Source: Mycobacterium senriense | Lineage (GTDB): Bacteria > Actinomycetota > Actinomycetes > Mycobacteriales > Mycobacteriaceae | Length of the DNA stretch: 64,000 nt | NCBI RefSeq assembly: GCF_019668465.1 | Contig: NZ_AP024828.1 | Location: forward strand, 248,001 to 312,000 | Reading direction: 5' to 3' | Shown: positions 34,817 through 46,049 of the stretch, one piece after another | Layout: each line of letters opens with the position of its first letter | Position numbering within the stretch: the stretch's first letter is position 1 | Notes under the pieces: generated by a model | Told to the model about the DNA's origin: nothing | The model's database searches: none | The model's input: only the letters and a program-made list of their open reading frames with translations | Translations under genes and position numbers: made by a program

Positions 34817-36571
34817 TTAATTCGGAACGACGGTATTCCGCTCGTCCGACTTGGCTCGGTACATGGCCTCGTCCGCTCGCGCCGTGACGGCGTCGACGGA
34901 ATCGCCGGACAGCGCGAGCGTGGCGCCGACGCTCAAGGTCGCACGAATTGTGTTGCCGGACAGGTGGATCGGCTCGGCGACGCGTGAGCGGATCTTTTCG
35001 GTGATCTGGGCGAGCTCGGCGCTGCTGCGGACACCGGGCAACAACACCAGCATTTCGTCGCCACCCGTTCGCCCCACCGTGTCCCCGCGGCGCACGCTCG
35101 CCCTGATCCGCGCGGCCAGCGTCGCGAGCACGAAGTCCCCCATGCCGTGCCCCCAGGTGTCGTTGATCGCTTTGAAATGGTCGACGTCGCAGAACAGGAC
35201 GCCGACGTGCGTGCCCGCGGGTTGCGGTTCCCCCAGCGCGCACTCGAGTCGGCTGAGCGCCTCGGCCCGATTCACCAGCCCGGTCAGGGTGTCAAACCGC
35301 GCCAGTCGTTCCAGCCGCTGTTCCGCCTCGACCTGATCGTCGACTACGCGCAGCGCCGCGATCAGCCCATCGATGCTGCCCATCGCGTCGGTATAAGGCT
35401 TTCCGTGACCGTCGACCCAGTGGTAATCGCCGTCGACCGAACACACTCGGAACCGATGCAGAACCTGTTCGCCATCGCCGATCCTGCGCACGGCGGCCAC
35501 GAGTTTGTCGCGATCCTCGGGATGGATGCGGTCGGCGAAGGCCGAGCCGGTCCAAAGCGCAAGCGGGCCGCCCAGTGCGGCCTGCACGGACGGCGAGACC
35601 CACGCGACCTCGCGCCCGCGAAAGTGCACGATGATGTCGACCGCATTGTCCGCGAGGATGCGGTAGCGCGCCTCCGCCTCGGCGCGTTCCTTGCTGGCCA
35701 GTTCCTTCGCGATCAGCAGCTGCTGTTCGCGCTGGCTGAAATAGAACGTGACGGCTCCGACAACGAGGCTGCTGAACAGTATCGAGAACGTCCATTGCGC
35801 GTGCTCGCCCAGACCGAACGCCAGAAACGCCGGCCGCGAGAGCGCGACCACCAGCGGAAAGCCGGCGAGGATACCGACGAGTCGCACCAGTGACCGCCGG
35901 TCGGGGCGGGCCAGCAACCACGCGATCGGATACCGATCGGGGCGCGCCAGCGCCGCCGCCGCGATCAGCAGCAGCAGAGCCGACGCCGTCGAAAGCGCCT
36001 GGCCGGTCGAGGGCGAGACGCCCACCAGCGCCAGCGCGTCGAACAGGTAGGCCCCGACCGTGAGGAACGGGATGGCCCCGCTGCCCGCCAGGCACGCGGG
36101 CCACACCACCCGGGTCCCGCGGTCCACGCGGATCAGCGCCACCGCGGCGGCCAGCAGCAGGACCGGCGCCGCCGTCTGCGGGCTGGGACGCCCCGGCCAT
36201 GATGTCTGTTTCCCGCGCACCGCTTCCCCGAACAGCACCTGGTCGACGCCGAGCGGCCCGACGGGCGTGTATTCGAGCAGGATGACGACGGCCGCGACGC
36301 CCACCAGGACCGCCAACACGCGGGCGATCCGTACGCGCGTCGATGACGGCTGCCCCGTTTGCGCCAGGATTCCGGCCCCCAGGGTGGAAAGCCACAACGC
36401 GGTCCACGGTGTCATCGGCGGCCAGCTCGGGTAGATCCGGGTCAGCCCGTCGATCCCGGTCGCCCAGCCCGTCCAAGTCAAGGCGGCGACGATCAACACC
36501 ACCAACGCGGCCGCCCGCCCGGACCGGTTCAACGCTGCTTTTGCACGTGCGTCGTGGGCCAGCCGGTCCAT
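34817..36571 (-). CDS. Membrane-anchored PAS-GGDEF diguanylate cyclase
   Basis: This 584-residue protein has seven or eight membrane helices in the first 285 residues, a PAS domain (about 300-410: YRILADNAVDIIVHFRG, HRFRVCSVDGDYHWVDG), and a GGDEF domain (about 420-580). The active-site signature is GGDEM instead of GGDEF, preceded by RRGD, which fits the RxxD product-inhibition site five residues upstream. FDTLTGLVNRAEAL and DVDHFKAINDTWGHGMGD are intact. It should make c-di-GMP; no EAL domain is attached. ATG 36571 follows GGGGAG; upstream ATG 36598 is less likely. Confidence 0.9.
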   Translation of the reverse strand: MDRLAHDARAKAALNRSGRAAALVVLIVAALTWTGWATGIDGLTRIYPSWPPMTPWTALWLSTLGAGILAQTGQPSSTRVRIARVLAVLVGVAAVVILLEYTPVGPLGVDQVLFGEAVRGKQTSWPGRPSPQTAAPVLLLAAAVALIRVDRGTRVVWPACLAGSGAIPFLTVGAYLFDALALVGVSPSTGQALSTASALLLLIAAAALARPDRYPIAWLLARPDRRSLVRLVGILAGFPLVVALSRPAFLAFGLGEHAQWTFSILFSSLVVGAVTFYFSQREQQLLIAKELASKERAEAEARYRILADNAVDIIVHFRGREVAWVSPSVQAALGGPLALWTGSAFADRIHPEDRDKLVAAVRRIGDGEQVLHRFRVCSVDGDYHWVDGHGKPYTDAMGSIDGLIAALRVVDDQVEAEQRLERLARFDTLTGLVNRAEALSRLECALGEPQPAGTHVGVLFCDVDHFKAINDTWGHGMGDFVLATLAARIRASVRRGDTVGRTGGDEMLVLLPGVRSSAELAQITEKIRSRVAEPIHLSGNTIRATLSVGATLALSGDSVDAVTARADEAMYRAKSDERNTVVPN

Positions 36572-36763
36572 CGCCGCTCCCCTTCTTCCCCGCTGCATCT
36601 CGCCGCGCCGTGCGCGGCGGCGCCGAGGGTTCGGCGGCACCAATATTCTGCGGCAAAGGGCAACCGGTGTCCGCACTTTCGGCGAGACCACCGCCGTCAT
36701 CCGGGCATAAGCGGAAGTTTCCGCGGCGCCCGGCGACGTCCGCGCCTATGCGGGAAGGCTCAG

Positions 36764-38914
<2,151 letters not shown>

Positions 38915-38924
38915 GGCGCTGTCA

Positions 38925-38950
38925 ATACCCTGCCTACCCAGCCGTCAAAC
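38925..38950 (-). promoter_or_regulatory. SigF-type promoter of glgX
   Basis: On the minus strand: GTTT, 16 nt, GGGTAT, an exact consensus. The -10 ends 11 nt before the ATG, so the leader is only a few nt long. Confidence 0.7.
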
Positions 38951-39006
38951 TGTGCACCGCGCCCCTTGTTGCCGGGACTAACCGAAAAGCTTTGGGGCAT
39001 AGCCGG

Positions 39007-40188
39007 TCACGGCTTGAGTATGACCTTCACCGCACCGTCCTGCTTCTTCTGGAAGATGTCGTAGGCGTGCGGGGCCTCATCCAGTGGCAGCACGTGGGTG
39101 GCGAAGCTGTCGACGCCGAGCGGGTCCTCATCGGTCAGCAGCGGCATGATGTCGTCGACCCAGCGCTTCACGTTGGCCTGCCCCATCCGCAGGGTTACCT
39201 GCTTGTCGAACAGGGTGAGCATCGGCAGCGGGTCTGCCATGCCGCCGTACACGCCGATCAGTGAAATCGTTCCGCCGCGCCGCACGATGTCGATGGCCGA
39301 GTACAGGGCGGACAGCCGGTCCACGCCGGCGGTTTGCATGACCCGTTTGCCGAGCGCATCGGGCAACAACCCGGCAACCTGTTGCGCCAGTTTGGCCGCC
39401 GGAGACCCGTGCGCCTCCATACCGACCGCCTCGATGACCGAGTCGGTTCCGCGGCCGTCGGTCAGGTCGCGGATCGCGTCACCGAGCGAACCGTCCAGCC
39501 GCCCCAAATCGATGGTGTGGATACCGCGTTTTGCCGCGCGGCCCAGCCGCTCGGGCACCAGGTCAACGGCGATGACGCGGTAGCCCAGGTGATCGGCGAT
39601 CCGCGCCGCCATGTCCCCGATGGGACCCAACCCGAGCACGGTGACCGAGCCACCGTCCGGGATGTTGGCGTAGTCGACCGCCTGCCACGCCGTGGGCAGC
39701 ACGTCGGACAGATAGACGAACCGCGAATCCGGTGGTCCCACAGGGACTTTGATGTGAGTGAACTGCGCCTGCGGGACGCGGAGCAATTCGGCCTGTCCAC
39801 CCGGGACCGAGCCGTAGAGCTCCGAATAACCGAACAACGGCGCTCCCATGCCCTGCTCGCGCACCTGGGTGGTCTCGCATTGGGTGTAGAGCTTCTCGCT
39901 GCACATGTGGCAACTGCCGCAGGAGATTTGGAACGGGATGACGACCCGGTCCCCCACCCTCAGGTCGCCCGTCTCGGTGCCGACCTCCCGGACGATGCCC
40001 ATGGGTTCGTGGCCGAGGATGTCCCCGGTCTTCATGAATGCTCCGAGAATTTCGTACAGATGCAGGTCGGACCCGCAGATGTTGGTCGAGGTGACCTCGA
40101 TGATGGCATCGGTGGGCTGCTCGATCTTGGGATCGGGCACAGATTCCACCCGGACGTCGCGTTTACCGTGCCATGTGACAGCCTTCAT
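39007..40188 (-). CDS. Zinc-dependent alcohol/formaldehyde dehydrogenase-like protein
   Basis: This 393-residue medium-chain dehydrogenase has catalytic zinc ligands in STNICGSDLHLYE and GHEPMG. The structural-zinc cluster is C-x2-C-x2-C-x7-C (CGSCHMCSEKLYTQC), and the Rossmann motif is VLGLGPIGDMAARIA. The extended C-terminal part places it near the glutathione-independent formaldehyde dehydrogenase/threonine-dehydrogenase-like group. ATG 40188 is chosen because a perfect SigF promoter lies only 11-35 nt upstream, giving a nearly leaderless mRNA. Confidence 0.9.
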   Translation of the reverse strand: MKAVTWHGKRDVRVESVPDPKIEQPTDAIIEVTSTNICGSDLHLYEILGAFMKTGDILGHEPMGIVREVGTETGDLRVGDRVVIPFQISCGSCHMCSEKLYTQCETTQVREQGMGAPLFGYSELYGSVPGGQAELLRVPQAQFTHIKVPVGPPDSRFVYLSDVLPTAWQAVDYANIPDGGSVTVLGLGPIGDMAARIADHLGYRVIAVDLVPERLGRAAKRGIHTIDLGRLDGSLGDAIRDLTDGRGTDSVIEAVGMEAHGSPAAKLAQQVAGLLPDALGKRVMQTAGVDRLSALYSAIDIVRRGGTISLIGVYGGMADPLPMLTLFDKQVTLRMGQANVKRWVDDIMPLLTDEDPLGVDSFATHVLPLDEAPHAYDIFQKKQDGAVKVILKP

Positions 40189-40198
40189 GTGAAGGGCG

Positions 40199-40223
40199 AT
40201 ACCCGTCTCGCATCCGTCGAAAC
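40199..40223 (-). promoter_or_regulatory. SigF-type promoter of the zinc dehydrogenase gene
   Basis: On the minus strand: GTTT, 15 nt, GGGTAT, an exact consensus, 11 nt before the ATG. Confidence 0.7.
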
Positions 40224-40278
40224 GGCACGGCACCACCACCGGTTGATCCCGTGCTGCGGGGGATCACCTCGCGAGGCG

Positions 40279-40430
40279 AGCATGCAGGTCCACGAGCCCT
40301 GCGACGTGGTGGGTTCCGACATGGCCACCGCGGCTCCGGGTGGGTACGCACCGGCGACGTCGTGCTGGCTCACCACGAGGTCGCCGGTCGCCGGGTGGCC
40401 ATCGAGCATTGGCAGGACGCGGCCGACCAG
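40279..40430 (+). pseudogene. Possible frameshifted gene remnant
   Basis: The 417-nt region 40189-40605 has no intact gene. From ATG 40279 one frame reads MQVHEPCDVVGSDMATAAP. At about 40338 the neighbouring frame continues GWVRTGDVVLAHHEVAGRR and then VAIEHWQDAADQ, which looks protein-like. Joining them needs one frameshift. It may be a short decayed gene or coincidence; I do not recognise a family. Confidence 0.25.
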
Positions 40431-40605
40431 GGTCCATCGCCGGCGCATGCGCGGCGGTCCATCGAGCGAAATGAGGGGGTCAGGGGGCTTGTCTCGCCCC
40501 GGCTCACGCAAACACATTATCGGCCAACGCTTTTCGTCACACCGACCCCGCGATTACAGGATGCGGGTCACGATCCACCCTCGAACGCCGCCTACACTCG
40601 GGGCG

Positions 40606-41916
40606 GTGACCTCCATTGTGATCGTGGGAAGCGGCTTCACCGGATTCACCTGCGCCCGCCGGCTGGCCCGAATTATGCGCCGACGGCGCGCACCCGTCGA
40701 CATCACGATGATCTCGCCGGTCGATTACATGCTGTACACGCCGCTGTTGCCCGACGTCGCCGGCGGCGTCGTCGATGCTCGCTTTGTCGCTGTCCCACTG
40801 GCCAATTCACTCAAGGGCGTCCGCGCGGTGCGTGGCCGGGTGGACGCCGTGGACTTCGACCAACGCACGCTGACCTATTGCGATCCCGAAGAACGCAGTC
40901 ATCCGATGTCCTGGGATCGGCTGGTGCTGACGCCGGGCTCGGTCACCCGCTTGTTCGATGTCCCGGGGCTGGCCAGATACGCGCGCGGATTGAAGACCAC
41001 CGCCGAGGCCCTCTACCTGCGAGACCATTTCGTCGAACAGCTGGAACTGGCCAACATCGAGGATGATCCCCGGGTGGCAGCGGCGCGGCGCACCGTCGTG
41101 GTGGTCGGCGCGTCGTATTCGGGCACCGAGCTGGTGGCCCAGCTGCGGGCGCTGGCCGACGCGGCGGCCAAACAGATGGGCTTCAACCCCGCCGAGGTGC
41201 GGTTTCTGCTGCTGGACCTGGCCGACCAGGTGATGCCCGAGGTGGGGAAGAAGCTGGGCGACGCCGCGCTCAAGGTGTTACGCAAGCGCGGCATCGACGT
41301 CCGGCTCGGCATCACCCTCAAGCAGGCCCACGCCGATCACGTTGTGCTCAGCGATGATTCACGCATCGAGACGCGCACCATCGCCTGGGTGACGGGGGTG
41401 ACCGGCGCCCCGTTGATCCAGAACCTGGGACTTCCGACCGAAAAGGGCCGGCTCACCGTGCAGGCCGACCTGCAGGTGCCCGATCACCCCGAGGTGTTCG
41501 CCGCCGGAGACGCGGCCGCGGTTCCCGATCTGACCCAGCCGGGGAAGGTCACACCGCCGACCGCTCAACACGCGACCCGGCAGGGCAAGGCGCTGGCCCG
41601 CAACGTTGCGGCCAGCCTCGGTTACGGCAGCAGTAAGGAATACAAGCACCGCAACCTGGGCCTGGTGGTCGACCTCGGACCGCGCTACGCGGTGGCCAAC
41701 CCGCTCAACATCCATCTGTCCGGGTTGCCCGCCAAGGCGGTCACCCGGTCCTACCACTTGTACGCGATTCCGCGGGGCGTCAACCGGTGGGCGGTGTCGC
41801 TGGCGTACCTGACCGACTTGTTGTTCACTCGCTCGGTCGTCTCGATCGGGTTGTCCTCCGAAGACGACGCGCAATTCACCGCCAGCGAAGGCATCCCGAT
41901 GCCGAAGACGAGCTGA
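40606..41916 (+). CDS. NDH-2-like FAD/NAD(P) oxidoreductase
   Basis: This 436-residue two-Rossmann flavoprotein has an FAD site at IVIVGSGFTGFTCARRL (residues about 4-20), a second dinucleotide site VVVVGASYSGTELVAQL (about 162-178), and ATG-like TIAWVTGVTGAPL and VFAAGDAAAVPDL motifs. It resembles type II NADH:quinone dehydrogenases (Ndh) and Rv1812c. The C-terminal amphipathic stretch is suitable for membrane association. GTG 40606 begins right before the FAD motif. Confidence 0.88.
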   Translation: MTSIVIVGSGFTGFTCARRLARIMRRRRAPVDITMISPVDYMLYTPLLPDVAGGVVDARFVAVPLANSLKGVRAVRGRVDAVDFDQRTLTYCDPEERSHPMSWDRLVLTPGSVTRLFDVPGLARYARGLKTTAEALYLRDHFVEQLELANIEDDPRVAAARRTVVVVGASYSGTELVAQLRALADAAAKQMGFNPAEVRFLLLDLADQVMPEVGKKLGDAALKVLRKRGIDVRLGITLKQAHADHVVLSDDSRIETRTIAWVTGVTGAPLIQNLGLPTEKGRLTVQADLQVPDHPEVFAAGDAAAVPDLTQPGKVTPPTAQHATRQGKALARNVAASLGYGSSKEYKHRNLGLVVDLGPRYAVANPLNIHLSGLPAKAVTRSYHLYAIPRGVNRWAVSLAYLTDLLFTRSVVSIGLSSEDDAQFTASEGIPMPKTS

Positions 41917-41936
41917 GTAGCCGAACCCGGCGGAGC

Positions 41937-42473
41937 TCAGCCTTCGGCCGACTGCTGCGCCATGGCGTAGGCGAGCTGTAAGAAGTCCGCGCCGGTCAGC
42001 GCGCTGAACACGCCCGCGATCAGCCGGGTGAATCGAGGCGCGAACACCAGGCCGATGGCGAACCCCGTGGCAACCCACATGTCCAGGCAGAACGGGCAGG
42101 TCAACAGCTCCCCCAGGCTGTGCCGGAGCTGGCTCTGCTCGCGGACCTCTTCCTGGACTTCGGCGGGCCCGCCCGTGCCCTTGTAGTGCGTAAAGGGTGC
42201 TCGCAGCGGGCTCGTCACCGCGTCCTTGGTCAAGGTGCGCGACAGTTTATGGGTGCCCAGGGTGAGCAGGAGCAGGTCCTGGACCCGCCACCGGGTCGGC
42301 AATCTGCGCCCGCTGACCACCGCGGCCAGCACCGCGACGGTCACCAAGACGCCGTATACGCCCATCACCGCCAGGTAGCCACCCAGCGGCCGGTTGTTGT
42401 CGCCGCGGTAGGCGTCCGCTTCCCGCCGTGCGCTGCCCGCGACCTGAGCACCGGCGTCCGTCAACTCACCCAT
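41937..42473 (-). CDS. DUF1360 membrane protein
   Basis: This 178-residue protein has a membrane helix at about 33-55 and a DUF1360 domain: VQDLLLLTLGTHKLSRTLTKDAVTSPLRAPF and the hallmark LLTCPFCLDMWVA at the start of the second membrane segment. The family includes sporulation protein YjcA and is unknown in function. ATG 42473 follows GAGGAG. It lies downstream of merR on the same strand; GATT-N15-GGGTAC at 42503-42527 is a weak SigF-like match. Confidence 0.85.
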   Translation of the reverse strand: MGELTDAGAQVAGSARREADAYRGDNNRPLGGYLAVMGVYGVLVTVAVLAAVVSGRRLPTRWRVQDLLLLTLGTHKLSRTLTKDAVTSPLRAPFTHYKGTGGPAEVQEEVREQSQLRHSLGELLTCPFCLDMWVATGFAIGLVFAPRFTRLIAGVFSALTGADFLQLAYAMAQQSAEG

Positions 42474-42538
42474 CGCTTCTCCTCAATGGCATAGCGAGAC
42501 GAGTACCCGGCGTCGGCCGGTGCAATCCGCGGTGGGGT

Positions 42539-42904
42539 CTACCGGGCGCCAGGGTCGACGGGCTGGGGCGCTTTCGCGGCTTCGCGCAAGTTGCGGTTGG
42601 TGGACCGCAGGTCGGTGTTCGCCGCCGACAGTGTGGCGTTGTGATCTTCGAGATCGAGGATGCGTGCGACGCCGGCCAGGTTGACCCCGGAGTCGACCAG
42701 CGCACTGATGCGCTTGATTCTGGCCAGATCGTCCGCGCTGTACCGGCGGGTGCCGCCCTGACTGCGCGACGGCGTGATCAAGCCGTACCGTTCGTACAGC
42801 CGCAACGACTGCACCGCGGTCCCGGACAATTCGGCGGCCACCGAGATGCCGTACACCCCATGGTCGGACGCCGGAGTATCCGCGTTTCCGCGGTAGTCGA
42901 CCAT
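42539..42904 (-). CDS. MerR-family regulator, HspR-like
   Basis: This 121-residue MerR protein has the winged helix at about residues 17-85: VYGISVAAELSGTAVQSLRLY, ERYGLITPSRSQGGTRRYS, DDLARIKRI. A dimerising coiled coil with alternating Asn/Arg follows, and there are no cysteine ligands. It resembles HspR, the heat-shock repressor. It is divergent from the hsp18 gene, and a palindrome lies in the shared 141-nt region. Likely represses or activates hsp18 in response to stress. Confidence 0.9.
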   Translation of the reverse strand: MVDYRGNADTPASDHGVYGISVAAELSGTAVQSLRLYERYGLITPSRSQGGTRRYSADDLARIKRISALVDSGVNLAGVARILDLEDHNATLSAANTDLRSTNRNLREAAKAPQPVDPGAR

Positions 42905-42949
42905 CGCGCCTCCCCTTAGCTATCTGCTCAGAAAATCTGTTTAGCACAC

Positions 42950-42978
42950 TTGCGTCATTCTGTCGACAGTGCTATACA
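42950..42978 (+). promoter_or_regulatory. SigA-type promoter of the hsp18 gene
   Basis: TTGCGT (42950-42955), 17-nt spacer, TATACA (42973-42978). Start of transcription would be near 42985, about 60 nt before ATG 43046. Close to the housekeeping consensus. Confidence 0.6.
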
Positions 42979-42982
42979 AAAT

Positions 42983-43000
42983 CTATGTCATTGGACATAG
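42983..43000. promoter_or_regulatory. Candidate operator between merR and hsp18
   Basis: Perfect inverted repeat CTATGTC-ATTG-GACATAG placed right after the predicted -10 and over the transcription start of hsp18. This position would give repression by the divergent MerR protein. Confidence 0.5.
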
Positions 43001-43045
43001 GAAATTGCCGACCCACCGCCTAGATTGGAGTGAGAGGTGACCACC

Positions 43046-43495
43046 ATGCTGATGCGTTCAGATCCGTTCCGTGAGCTCGACCGCTTTGCCCACCAGGTCC
43101 TCGGTACCGCCGCCCGGCCGGCAGTGATGCCCATGGACGCCTGGCGCGAAGGCGAGAACTTCGTCGTCGAGTTCGATCTGCCCGGCATCGACTCCGAGTC
43201 GCTGGACATCGACATCGAGCGCAATGTGGTGACCGTGCGCGCCGAACGAGCGGCCGTCGATCCCAACCGCGAGATGCTGGCCACCGAGCGACCGCGCGGC
43301 GTGTTCAGCCGCCAACTGGTGCTCGGCGAGAACCTCGATACCGACAAGATCGAGGCCTCGTATGCCGAAGGCGTTCTGCGCCTGCACATTCCGGTGGCCG
43401 AGAAGGCCAAGCCACGCAAGATCACCGTCGGCCGCGGCGACACACCCCGGGCCGTCAGAGACAGCGCCGCCGAGCACGAGGTCATCAACGCCTGA
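43046..43495 (+). CDS. hsp18: Small heat-shock protein, 18-kDa antigen type
   Basis: This 149-residue alpha-crystallin chaperone begins [14 protein letters not shown], the same opening as the 18-kDa antigen of M. leprae and the M. avium complex. The ACD spans about residues 35-125 with [20 protein letters not shown] and ends in GVLRLHIPV plus an I-P-V-type tail. It forms oligomers that hold unfolded proteins. ATG 43046 fits the family start; GTG 43037 is too near the GAGAGG ribosome-binding site. Governed by the promoter/operator region shared with merR. Confidence 0.95.
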   Translation: MLMRSDPFRELDRFAHQVLGTAARPAVMPMDAWREGENFVVEFDLPGIDSESLDIDIERNVVTVRAERAAVDPNREMLATERPRGVFSRQLVLGENLDTDKIEASYAEGVLRLHIPVAEKAKPRKITVGRGDTPRAVRDSAAEHEVINA

Positions 43496-43624
43496 CCGAC
43501 CGGCCGGCCGGGCGGCGGTCCCCCCGGTACGCGCCCGCGTGCCGACTCCCCCGACCGCCGCCCGCCGCCGGTTCCTAGCCACCAGTACGAACGTCCCGCC
43601 CGGTGTCATAGGAACGGAGACACG

Positions 43625-44308
43625 ATGAAATGGGAACTCAACGGCCAAACGGCCAGCATCGAACAGGCGCTGGCCGGCGGCGCGGGGCAACCGGCGGGCT
43701 GGTTTCGGTTCTACTTCACCGACCAGCACTGGGAATGGTCGGATCAGGTGCAACGCATGCACGGGTATGAGCCCGGCACCATCACCCCGACCACCGAACT
43801 GGTGCTGTCCCACAAGCATCCCGACGACCGCGGACACGTCGCGGCCACCATCGAGCAAATAGTCCATACCCGCCAGGCGTTCAGCACGCGCCATCGGATC
43901 GTCGACACCCGGGGCAACGTGCACCACGTCCTCGTCGTCGGTGACCAGATCTTCGACGATGACGGCGATGTGATCGGGACGCACGGGTTTTATATCGATG
44001 TCTCCGGCCCGCAGGACCAAGAGCACGAGGACGCCATGAGCGCGAAACTCGCTGAGATCAGCGAGAATCGCGCCGGCATCGAACAAGCCAAGGGCATGCT
44101 GATGCTGATCTACGGCATCGGCGAACGCGCGGCCTTCGAGTTGCTCAAGTGGCTGTCCCAGGAAGCGAACATCAAGCTACGGCCGCTGGCCGAGCAGATC
44201 GCCGAAGACTTCCGCCACGCCGGCCTGCCGCTGAACACGCAGACCGAGTTCGACCACCTGATGCTGACGGCGCACCAGCGCGTCCGCTCCACCGACGGTC
44301 ACGAGTAA
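43625..44308 (+). CDS. PAS-ANTAR RNA-binding regulator
   Basis: This 227-residue protein has an N-terminal PAS-3 domain (about 25-130: FRFYFTDQHWEWSDQVQRMHG, LVLSHKHPDDR, GFYIDVSGPQ). A coiled coil leads into an ANTAR domain (about 145-205: NRAGIEQAKGMLMLIYGIGE, FELLKWLSQEANIKLRPLA). ANTAR proteins bind paired RNA hairpins to prevent transcription termination, and PAS supplies signal input. It is convergent with devS and may link to the neighbouring stress sensors. Confidence 0.9.
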   Translation: MKWELNGQTASIEQALAGGAGQPAGWFRFYFTDQHWEWSDQVQRMHGYEPGTITPTTELVLSHKHPDDRGHVAATIEQIVHTRQAFSTRHRIVDTRGNVHHVLVVGDQIFDDDGDVIGTHGFYIDVSGPQDQEHEDAMSAKLAEISENRAGIEQAKGMLMLIYGIGERAAFELLKWLSQEANIKLRPLAEQIAEDFRHAGLPLNTQTEFDHLMLTAHQRVRSTDGHE

Positions 44309-44336
44309 ACCGCCTGCAGGCCAGCGCCTTTCGCGC

Positions 44337-46049
44337 TCAGTGATCGATCAGCGGGGCGACCCAGTGCACCCGGGTGCCGCCCTCGGGCGGGCTGGTGATC
44401 TCACAGGTGCCGCCGAGTTGCTCGGCGCGCCGCTTCATGTTGGCCAGGCCGCTGTGCCGAGTGTTGCCGGCCGGGATTCCGCATCCGTCGTCAATCACGT
44501 TGAGGATGAACATGTCCGCGACGCTGATCTCGACGGTCAGCCGCGATGCTCCCGAATGACGCAGGGCATTGCTCACGGCCTCGGTGGTGACCGCTTCGGC
44601 GTGGTCGGCGAGTTCGGTGCCGACGGCGGTCACCGGCCCGTCCAGGCGCACGGTCGTGACGAGGTCACGGTTTTCGGTCAGGTCGGCGACCAGCCGCTGG
44701 ATGCGCTGCCGGAAATCGCCGCCGGCGGCCAGCGGGGATTTGAGTGCGAAGATCGTCGTGCGGATTTCCTCGATGATGGTCTGCAGGTCGTCGAGCGTGC
44801 GATTGAGCCGGTCGGCCACCTCAGGCGAGCGCGCCCTGGCCAGCGCGCCCTGCAGGTTCATGCCGGCCGCGAAGAGCCGCTGGATGACGTGGTCGTGCAG
44901 GTCATGCGCGATGCGTTCGCGTTCGGCCAGGATGGTCAGCTGCCTCGCGTCCTCCCGCGCCGAGGTCAGCGCCAGCGCTATCGCGGCGTGCGTGGCGAAA
45001 TCGCTGACCAGGTCCAGGTAGCTCTCGTCGAACGGCGGCTGGTCGGCACCGCGGGCGATGGCGATCACGCCGACGACCTCGTCGCGGGCGCGCAGCGGCA
45101 TTAGGATCGCCGGGCGCTGCCCGATGTCGGTGAAGGCCTGGATCGGGTACCGCAACTCCTCAGTGATCAGCGGTTCGCCGGACTTGAACACCGCGCCGCT
45201 GGTGGAGCCGTCCACCGGGACTCGCTGACCGAGCACATCGGAGGCGTGAATCCCCACGGCGGCGGAGACCACCAGCGTGTCGACCTCGTCGTCGGGTGCG
45301 TCGGAGTCGGCCGGCACCAGCACGATGGCCTGCTCGGCGTCGGTCAACACGCGCGCGCGTTCGGCGATCAGTTGCAAGGGACGTTGGTGCGGTTCGGGTC
45401 GCGACAGCAGCGCGGTGGTGATCTCGCGGCTGGCTTCGATCCACTTCACCGATGTCCGTTCGCGTTCGAAGACCTGCGCGTTGTCGATGGCCACCGCGGC
45501 CGCGAACGCCAACGCGCGCGCGGCGACCTCGTCGGACTCGGAGAACACCCGCGCCGGATCGACATGGGTGAGATACAGGTTGCCAAACACGGTGCCGCGG
45601 ATGGTGATCGGGACGGCCAGGAAGGCGCGCATCCGCGGATGGTGTTCGGGGAAACCCACCGCGGCGTGGTGCGTGGTCAGATCGTCCATCCGCAGCGCGG
45701 GCGTATCCAGTAGCGACAAACTCAACAACCCCTTGCCGACCGGCAGGTGTCCGATGCGCCGGACCGTCTCGGCATCCATGCCCTCGTGGACAAAAGACAT
45801 CAAGTTGCCGTCGCGATCGCGGATGGCCAGCGCGCCGTACGGGGCGGAGGTCAATTCCCTTGCCGCGCTGATGATCCGGTGTAGCGTGGCGTCCAGGTCG
45901 AGGCCCGCGCCGATCTCCACGATCACCCGCAGCAATCGCTCCATCTGATCGCGCGCGGCCAGCAGCTCGTCGAGCTGGGCATGCATCTTGCTGACCAGCC
46001 CACGCTGTCCGAGTCCGGCGAACGCCGAGCCCTGTTCGCCGCCGGTCAC
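44337..46049 (-). CDS. devS: DevS/DosT-type heme sensor histidine kinase
   Basis: This 570-residue cytoplasmic kinase has GAF-A (about 50-195), GAF-B (about 225-360), HisKA_3 with phospho-His385 in [18 protein letters not shown], and HATPase (about 470-565). GAF-A keeps [16 protein letters not shown]; His137 aligns with the heme ligand His149 of M. tuberculosis DevS, so it should bind heme and sense O2, NO or CO. GTG 46049 overlaps the devR stop by 4 nt, so the pair is co-translated. It could be a paralogue rather than the main DevS. Confidence 0.9.
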   Translation of the reverse strand: MTGGEQGSAFAGLGQRGLVSKMHAQLDELLAARDQMERLLRVIVEIGAGLDLDATLHRIISAARELTSAPYGALAIRDRDGNLMSFVHEGMDAETVRRIGHLPVGKGLLSLSLLDTPALRMDDLTTHHAAVGFPEHHPRMRAFLAVPITIRGTVFGNLYLTHVDPARVFSESDEVAARALAFAAAVAIDNAQVFERERTSVKWIEASREITTALLSRPEPHQRPLQLIAERARVLTDAEQAIVLVPADSDAPDDEVDTLVVSAAVGIHASDVLGQRVPVDGSTSGAVFKSGEPLITEELRYPIQAFTDIGQRPAILMPLRARDEVVGVIAIARGADQPPFDESYLDLVSDFATHAAIALALTSAREDARQLTILAERERIAHDLHDHVIQRLFAAGMNLQGALARARSPEVADRLNRTLDDLQTIIEEIRTTIFALKSPLAAGGDFRQRIQRLVADLTENRDLVTTVRLDGPVTAVGTELADHAEAVTTEAVSNALRHSGASRLTVEISVADMFILNVIDDGCGIPAGNTRHSGLANMKRRAEQLGGTCEITSPPEGGTRVHWVAPLIDH

